DNA of 9,251 nt from an uncultured Dialister sp. Its GTDB lineage: Bacteria > Bacillota > Negativicutes > Veillonellales > Dialisteraceae. Numbering within the stretch: position 1 is the first letter of the stretch; each line of letters starts with the position of its first letter. A model generated the notes under the pieces. That model saw only the letters and a list, made by a program, of their open reading frames with translations. It was not told where the DNA came from and did no database searches. This document shows positions 6,819-9,251 of this stretch, one piece after another. The position numbers were made by a program, and so were the translations under genes. Location: the NCBI RefSeq assembly GCF_900541605.1, contig NZ_UQKJ01000077.1:1-9251 (forward strand), given 5' to 3'.

Positions 6819-7130
6819 TTATGATTTCCGGCGGTCAATTTTTTCCGCAATTGCCCTGCCGAATCCTTGATCTGTAATCAGCGCTGCTGTCCTGACACCT
6901 TTCCCCAGAGCCTGTCCCAGCCGTTCTTTCTCGCCAAACAGCCGGCATGGCAGGTGGAGCCTTTCAGCAGCTTTTATATATTCGTCCTTTGTGCGCGGGG
7001 AGCTGTCTTCTGTAACAATCAGCAGGACGGCCTGCCTCTTTTTCAACCCTTCTGACACCTGTTCATTCCCGGAAAGCAGTTTTCCTGCTTTCATGCAAAG
7101 GCCAAGCATCCTGTAAATCGGCTCATCCAT
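6819..7130 (-). CDS. ylxQ: YlxQ, L7Ae/L30e-family RNA-binding protein
   Basis: This is a 103-residue member of the ribosomal L7Ae/L30e/Gadd45 family, which binds kink-turn RNA; the cellular role of YlxQ is not settled. Family features are LGLCMKAGKLLSGNEQV (9-25), the hydrophobic strand VLLIVTEDSSPRTKDE (35-50) and GKGVRTAALITDQGFGRAI (76-94). I choose the ATG at 7130, which overlaps the ylxR stop by 8 bases and aligns with the start of the Bacillus protein (M-E-WFPLLGLA). An in-frame TTG six bases earlier (7136) is possible but less likely. No clear Shine-Dalgarno is seen, so translation is probably coupled to ylxR. It lies between ylxR and infB as usual. Confidence 0.93.
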   Translation of the reverse strand: MDEPIYRMLGLCMKAGKLLSGNEQVSEGLKKRQAVLLIVTEDSSPRTKDEYIKAAERLHLPCRLFGEKERLGQALGKGVRTAALITDQGFGRAIAEKIDRRKS

Positions 7131-7389
7131 TTTCAATCTGTGATTTCAGTGCTTCGTACACTTCTTTGGAAACCGGACGCTTCAGGGATTTCTCCAGGCC
7201 ATGGGATTCATAGGCCTTCGTGAAGCAATCCATATTGTCGCATACATATACGCCGCGGCCCGATTTCTTACCGGTCCGGTCCACTTCGATGATACCCGTA
7301 GGAAGCGCCACAATACGGAGAAGCTCTTTTTTCGGCTTCAGTTCCTTGCATCCTACGCACATGCGCATGGGGATCTTTTTTACTTTCAT
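7123..7389 (-). CDS. rnpM: YlxR (RnpM), RNase P modulator family
   Basis: YlxR is a small nucleic-acid-binding protein encoded after nusA in many Gram-positive bacteria. In Bacillus subtilis it was recently described as an RNase P modulator and renamed RnpM. The 88 residues show MRMCVGCKELKPKKELLRIV (8-27) and SGRGVYVCDNMDC (43-55). The four cysteines at 11, 14, 50 and 55 are arranged as a possible zinc site, although many family members lack some of them. The ATG overlaps the nusA stop by 4 bases (ATGA), with GGAGG (7400-7404) 10 bases upstream inside nusA. The strongly basic N-terminus fits RNA binding. Confidence 0.94.
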   Translation of the reverse strand: MKVKKIPMRMCVGCKELKPKKELLRIVALPTGIIEVDRTGKKSGRGVYVCDNMDCFTKAYESHGLEKSLKRPVSKEVYEALKSQIENG

Positions 7390-8525
7390 TCTTTATCTTC
7401 CTCCGTATCTCCGCCGGCCTCGATATCTCCCAGGATATCATCGTCTTCCGCTTCCTCTTCGGGCTGGCCGAATCCTTCTTCCTTCGCCTGGGTCTCGCTC
7501 TTGATATCAATCTTCCAGCCGGTCAGCTTGGCAGCGAGTCTGGCGTTCTGTCCGGACTTGCCGATGGCCAGGGACAGCTGGTAGTCAGGAACCACCACGA
7601 AGGAAGATTTTTCTTCTTCCCACACGGAAACAGAAATGACCTTGGCCGGGGAAAGGGCATTGGCGATATAAACGGCCGGATCCTCGTCCCAGCGGACAAT
7701 ATCAATCTTTTCATCATGGAGTTCATCCACAATATTCTGGACACGCTGTCCCTTCGGTCCTACGCAGGCCCCGACAGGATCCACATTCGGGTCCATGGCG
7801 TAAACAGCAATTTTGGAGCGGGAGCCTGCTTCACGGACTACGCTCTTGATTTCTACGGTGCCGCTGTAAATTTCCGGTACTTCCAGTTCAAAGAGCCGTT
7901 TCAGGAGATTTGGATGGGTCCGGGACAGGATGATTTCCGGTCCCTTTGTGGTCTTCCGTACTTCCAGCACGTAGCATTTAATCTTATCATTGGTGTGGAA
8001 TTCTTCCCCTTCAATCTGTTCTGCGTAGGGAAGAATGCCTTCTACCCGGCCCAGGTCTACGAAAATGGTGCGGGATTCGCTCCACTTCACGGTGCCCGTA
8101 ATCACATCGCCTTCACGGCCGGAGAATTCGTTGTAAATGGACCCTCTCTCCGCTTCCCGGAGCTTCTGGATCATGACCTGCTTGGCAGTCTGGGCAGCGA
8201 CGCGGCCGAAATTTTTCGGAGTCACATCGATCTGCAGCATATCGCCGGCTTCATAGGATTTATCAATCTTTTTGGCATCTTCCACAGTGATTTCATTCAC
8301 CGCATTTTCCGAAGCAGGATCAATGGTTTCCACCACCGTTTTTTCTGCGTAAATATGATAGTCCCCGGTTTCACGATTCAGGGAAACGGAAGTCTTCGCA
8401 TTGCTGCCGGTTTCCTTCTTGTAAGCGGTGAGAAGCATCATTTCCAATGCATCAAAAACCACGTTCTCATCCACTTTCTTGGCCTTCACGAGACCCTTGA
8501 CTGCTTCTATTAAATTGCCATTCAC
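7386..8525 (-). CDS. nusA: Transcription termination/antitermination factor NusA
   Basis: NusA binds RNA polymerase and the emerging RNA, and affects pausing, intrinsic termination and antitermination. The 379 residues comprise the N-terminal polymerase-binding domain (about 1-130), an S1 domain (about 139-203), KH1 with GACVGPKGQR (252-261) and KH2 with AIGKSGQNAR (320-329). It ends in a short acidic tail (about 348-379) instead of the two acidic repeats of E. coli NusA; this shorter form is normal in Firmicutes. The start is GTG, 20 bases after the rimP stop. AGGAGG (8537-8542) lies 11 bases upstream, a long spacing; no in-frame ATG is nearer. The family often regulates its own operon, which fits the leader terminator upstream of rimP. 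Confidence 0.97.
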   Translation of the reverse strand: MNGNLIEAVKGLVKAKKVDENVVFDALEMMLLTAYKKETGSNAKTSVSLNRETGDYHIYAEKTVVETIDPASENAVNEITVEDAKKIDKSYEAGDMLQIDVTPKNFGRVAAQTAKQVMIQKLREAERGSIYNEFSGREGDVITGTVKWSESRTIFVDLGRVEGILPYAEQIEGEEFHTNDKIKCYVLEVRKTTKGPEIILSRTHPNLLKRLFELEVPEIYSGTVEIKSVVREAGSRSKIAVYAMDPNVDPVGACVGPKGQRVQNIVDELHDEKIDIVRWDEDPAVYIANALSPAKVISVSVWEEEKSSFVVVPDYQLSLAIGKSGQNARLAAKLTGWKIDIKSETQAKEEGFGQPEEEAEDDDILGDIEAGGDTEEDKE

Positions 8526-8545
8526 GATGAATATTTCCTCCTGCT

Positions 8546-9016
8546 TTAAAATGAAAAATGCAGCCTTACCTGCGAAATCTTATCCCTGTCTACAGACGTC
8601 TTTGTGCCATCCTCCATCTCCAGGAGAAGGGCTCCTTCCTCCGAAAGGCCCAGAAGCTTTGCAGTGAAAGCTTTCACCTTCGTACCCTCAAGGGGAGCGA
8701 AGAGCTTCACATCCACGTCGCTGCCGGTGTACCGGATGAAATCCTTATCCTTCTTCAGTACCCGGTCCAGTCCCGGGGAAGAGACCTCCAGCATGTAGTT
8801 ATCCGGAATCAGGTCTGCCTCATCCAGAAGGGCACCGGCCTTTTCACTGACCGCCTGGCAGTCAGAAAGATCCACGCCGCCTTCCTTGTCAATGAAAATG
8901 CGGAGAATCCAATTCCGTTCCCGCACATATTCCACATCCACAAGCTCGATGCCTTCCGCTTCCAGACGGGACTCCAGCAGTTTTTCCACTGCCTCTTCGA
9001 TTTCCCTGCGCGCCAT
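8546..9016 (-). CDS. rimP: Ribosome maturation factor RimP
   Basis: RimP binds the 30S subunit early and is needed for its maturation, probably by assisting S12 and central pseudoknot assembly. From the ATG at 9016 the protein has 156 residues, the usual length. It has an N-terminal alpha-beta domain with the signature LEVSSPGLDRVLKKDKDF (76-93) and a C-terminal SH3-like domain (about 95-150). An open frame runs on to 9070 but crosses the leader terminator. GGAGG (9021-9025) sits 4 bases before the ATG at 9016, and MARREIEEAVEKLLE is a typical N-terminus, so this start is preferred. It is the first gene of the operon. Confidence 0.96.
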   Translation of the reverse strand: MARREIEEAVEKLLESRLEAEGIELVDVEYVRERNWILRIFIDKEGGVDLSDCQAVSEKAGALLDEADLIPDNYMLEVSSPGLDRVLKKDKDFIRYTGSDVDVKLFAPLEGTKVKAFTAKLLGLSEEGALLLEMEDGTKTSVDRDKISQVRLHFSF

Positions 9017-9046
9017 ATGCCCTCCCTTATGCAAACATCCTACTAT

Positions 9047-9071
9047 AAGAAAAAGTGAGCCGAAGCTCACT
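9047..9071 (-). terminator. Leader terminator/attenuator upstream of rimP
   Basis: On the minus strand AGTGAGC-TTCG-GCTCACT forms a perfect 7-bp stem with a stable UUCG loop, followed at once by TTTTCTTAT. It lies in the leader, about 30 bases after the expected transcription start and about 30 bases before rimP. Placed here it would stop most transcripts unless bypassed, so it may regulate the operon. Confidence 0.8.
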
Positions 9072-9106
9072 CCACAGGAAATTCTATAAACACACTTACC
9101 GAAGAC

Positions 9107-9135
9107 ATTATATCACATCTTGTAAAGCGTGGGAA
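9107..9135 (-). promoter_or_regulatory. Promoter of the rimP-nusA operon
   Basis: On the minus strand a perfect -10 TATAAT (9112-9107) is preceded by TGA (9115-9113), giving an extended -10. A -35-like TTCCCA (9135-9130) agrees with TTGACA at 4 of 6 positions with 17-bp spacing. The start of transcription would be near 9100, giving a leader of about 85 bases. No stronger minus-strand promoter was seen in the window. Confidence 0.75.
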
Positions 9136-9198
9136 GGGCCGCGGACCTCGGCCAAAGTGATGGGTAAGGGGCCAAACGGGGTGAATGGGCAAAGCAAG
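9131..9198. repeat. Degenerate GC-rich repeat region
   Basis: This stretch contains GGGCCGCGGACCTCGGCC (9136-9153) and further short G-rich blocks (GTGATGGGTAAGGGG, GTGAATGGGC). Like the array at 3441-3548 it abuts the GGAAGC end of a palindromic repeat arm. The unit structure is poor, so the assignment to the 28-bp family is tentative. Confidence 0.35.
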
Positions 9199-9251
9199 GG
9201 AAGCACTGATTAAATCGTTGTCAGATTTCATTCTTGGATTTTTATGCAATG
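9199..9251 (+). repeat. Arm of dispersed MITE-like repeat (right window edge)
   Basis: The arm starts with GGAAGCACTGATTAAATCG and runs to the end of the window. It matches the left arm of element A (3551-3603), including 21 identical bases (9222-9242 with 3575-3595). The terminal motif points inward, opposite to the copy at 1-51. The rest of the element lies outside the window. Confidence 0.8.

Noticed and set aside
9017..9070. An upstream extension of rimP to 9070
   Set aside because: The extension reads through the leader terminator stem and T-tract, makes an atypical N-terminus, and the ATG at 9016 has its own GGAGG.

Overview
The window is the conserved nusA–infB translation and transcription cluster of a Firmicute. 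All nine recognisable genes lie on the minus strand, in transcription order rimP, nusA, ylxR (rnpM), ylxQ, infB, rbfA, nrnA, truB, ribF. This order, the ylxR–ylxQ pair, the DHH-type nrnA between rbfA and truB, and a NusA without the C-terminal repeats of gamma-proteobacteria all point to Firmicutes. The moderate GC content, the IF-2 style and the repeat-rich intergenic DNA suggest a Negativicute, possibly Dialister-like. That genus guess is weak and rests on general impression rather than a marker.

Layout, read in the direction of transcription (right to left). At 9199-9251 is the arm of a dispersed repeat, with GC-rich filler next to it. An extended -10 promoter (9107-9135) starts the operon, and a perfect UUCG-loop terminator hairpin (9047-9071) sits in the leader before rimP. 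Then rimP, nusA, ylxR, ylxQ and infB (9016-4258) follow with tiny gaps or 4-8 base overlaps. Between infB and rbfA lies about 900 bp of non-coding DNA (3346-4257) made of GC-rich 28-bp hairpin units and two copies of a palindromic MITE-like element, one apparently inserted in the other. This stretch ends with a minus-strand intrinsic terminator just before rbfA. The genes rbfA, nrnA, truB and ribF (3345-246) are then tightly coupled, and a hairpin terminator (191-225) closes the operon. Another arm of the same repeat forms the left end of the window (1-51).

Functionally the genes form one programme. RimP and RbfA mature the 30S subunit, IF-2 starts translation, NusA controls elongation and termination, YlxR and YlxQ are small RNA-binding proteins, and TruB makes tRNA pseudouridine-55. 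NrnA clears nano-RNA and pAp, and RibF makes FMN and FAD.

No new multi-gene defence or metabolic system is visible. The real novelty candidates are the repeat architecture that separates infB from rbfA, in particular a nested insertion with a 4-bp target duplication (CTGG), and the two minus-strand terminators placed upstream of rimP and rbfA where they could act as attenuators.
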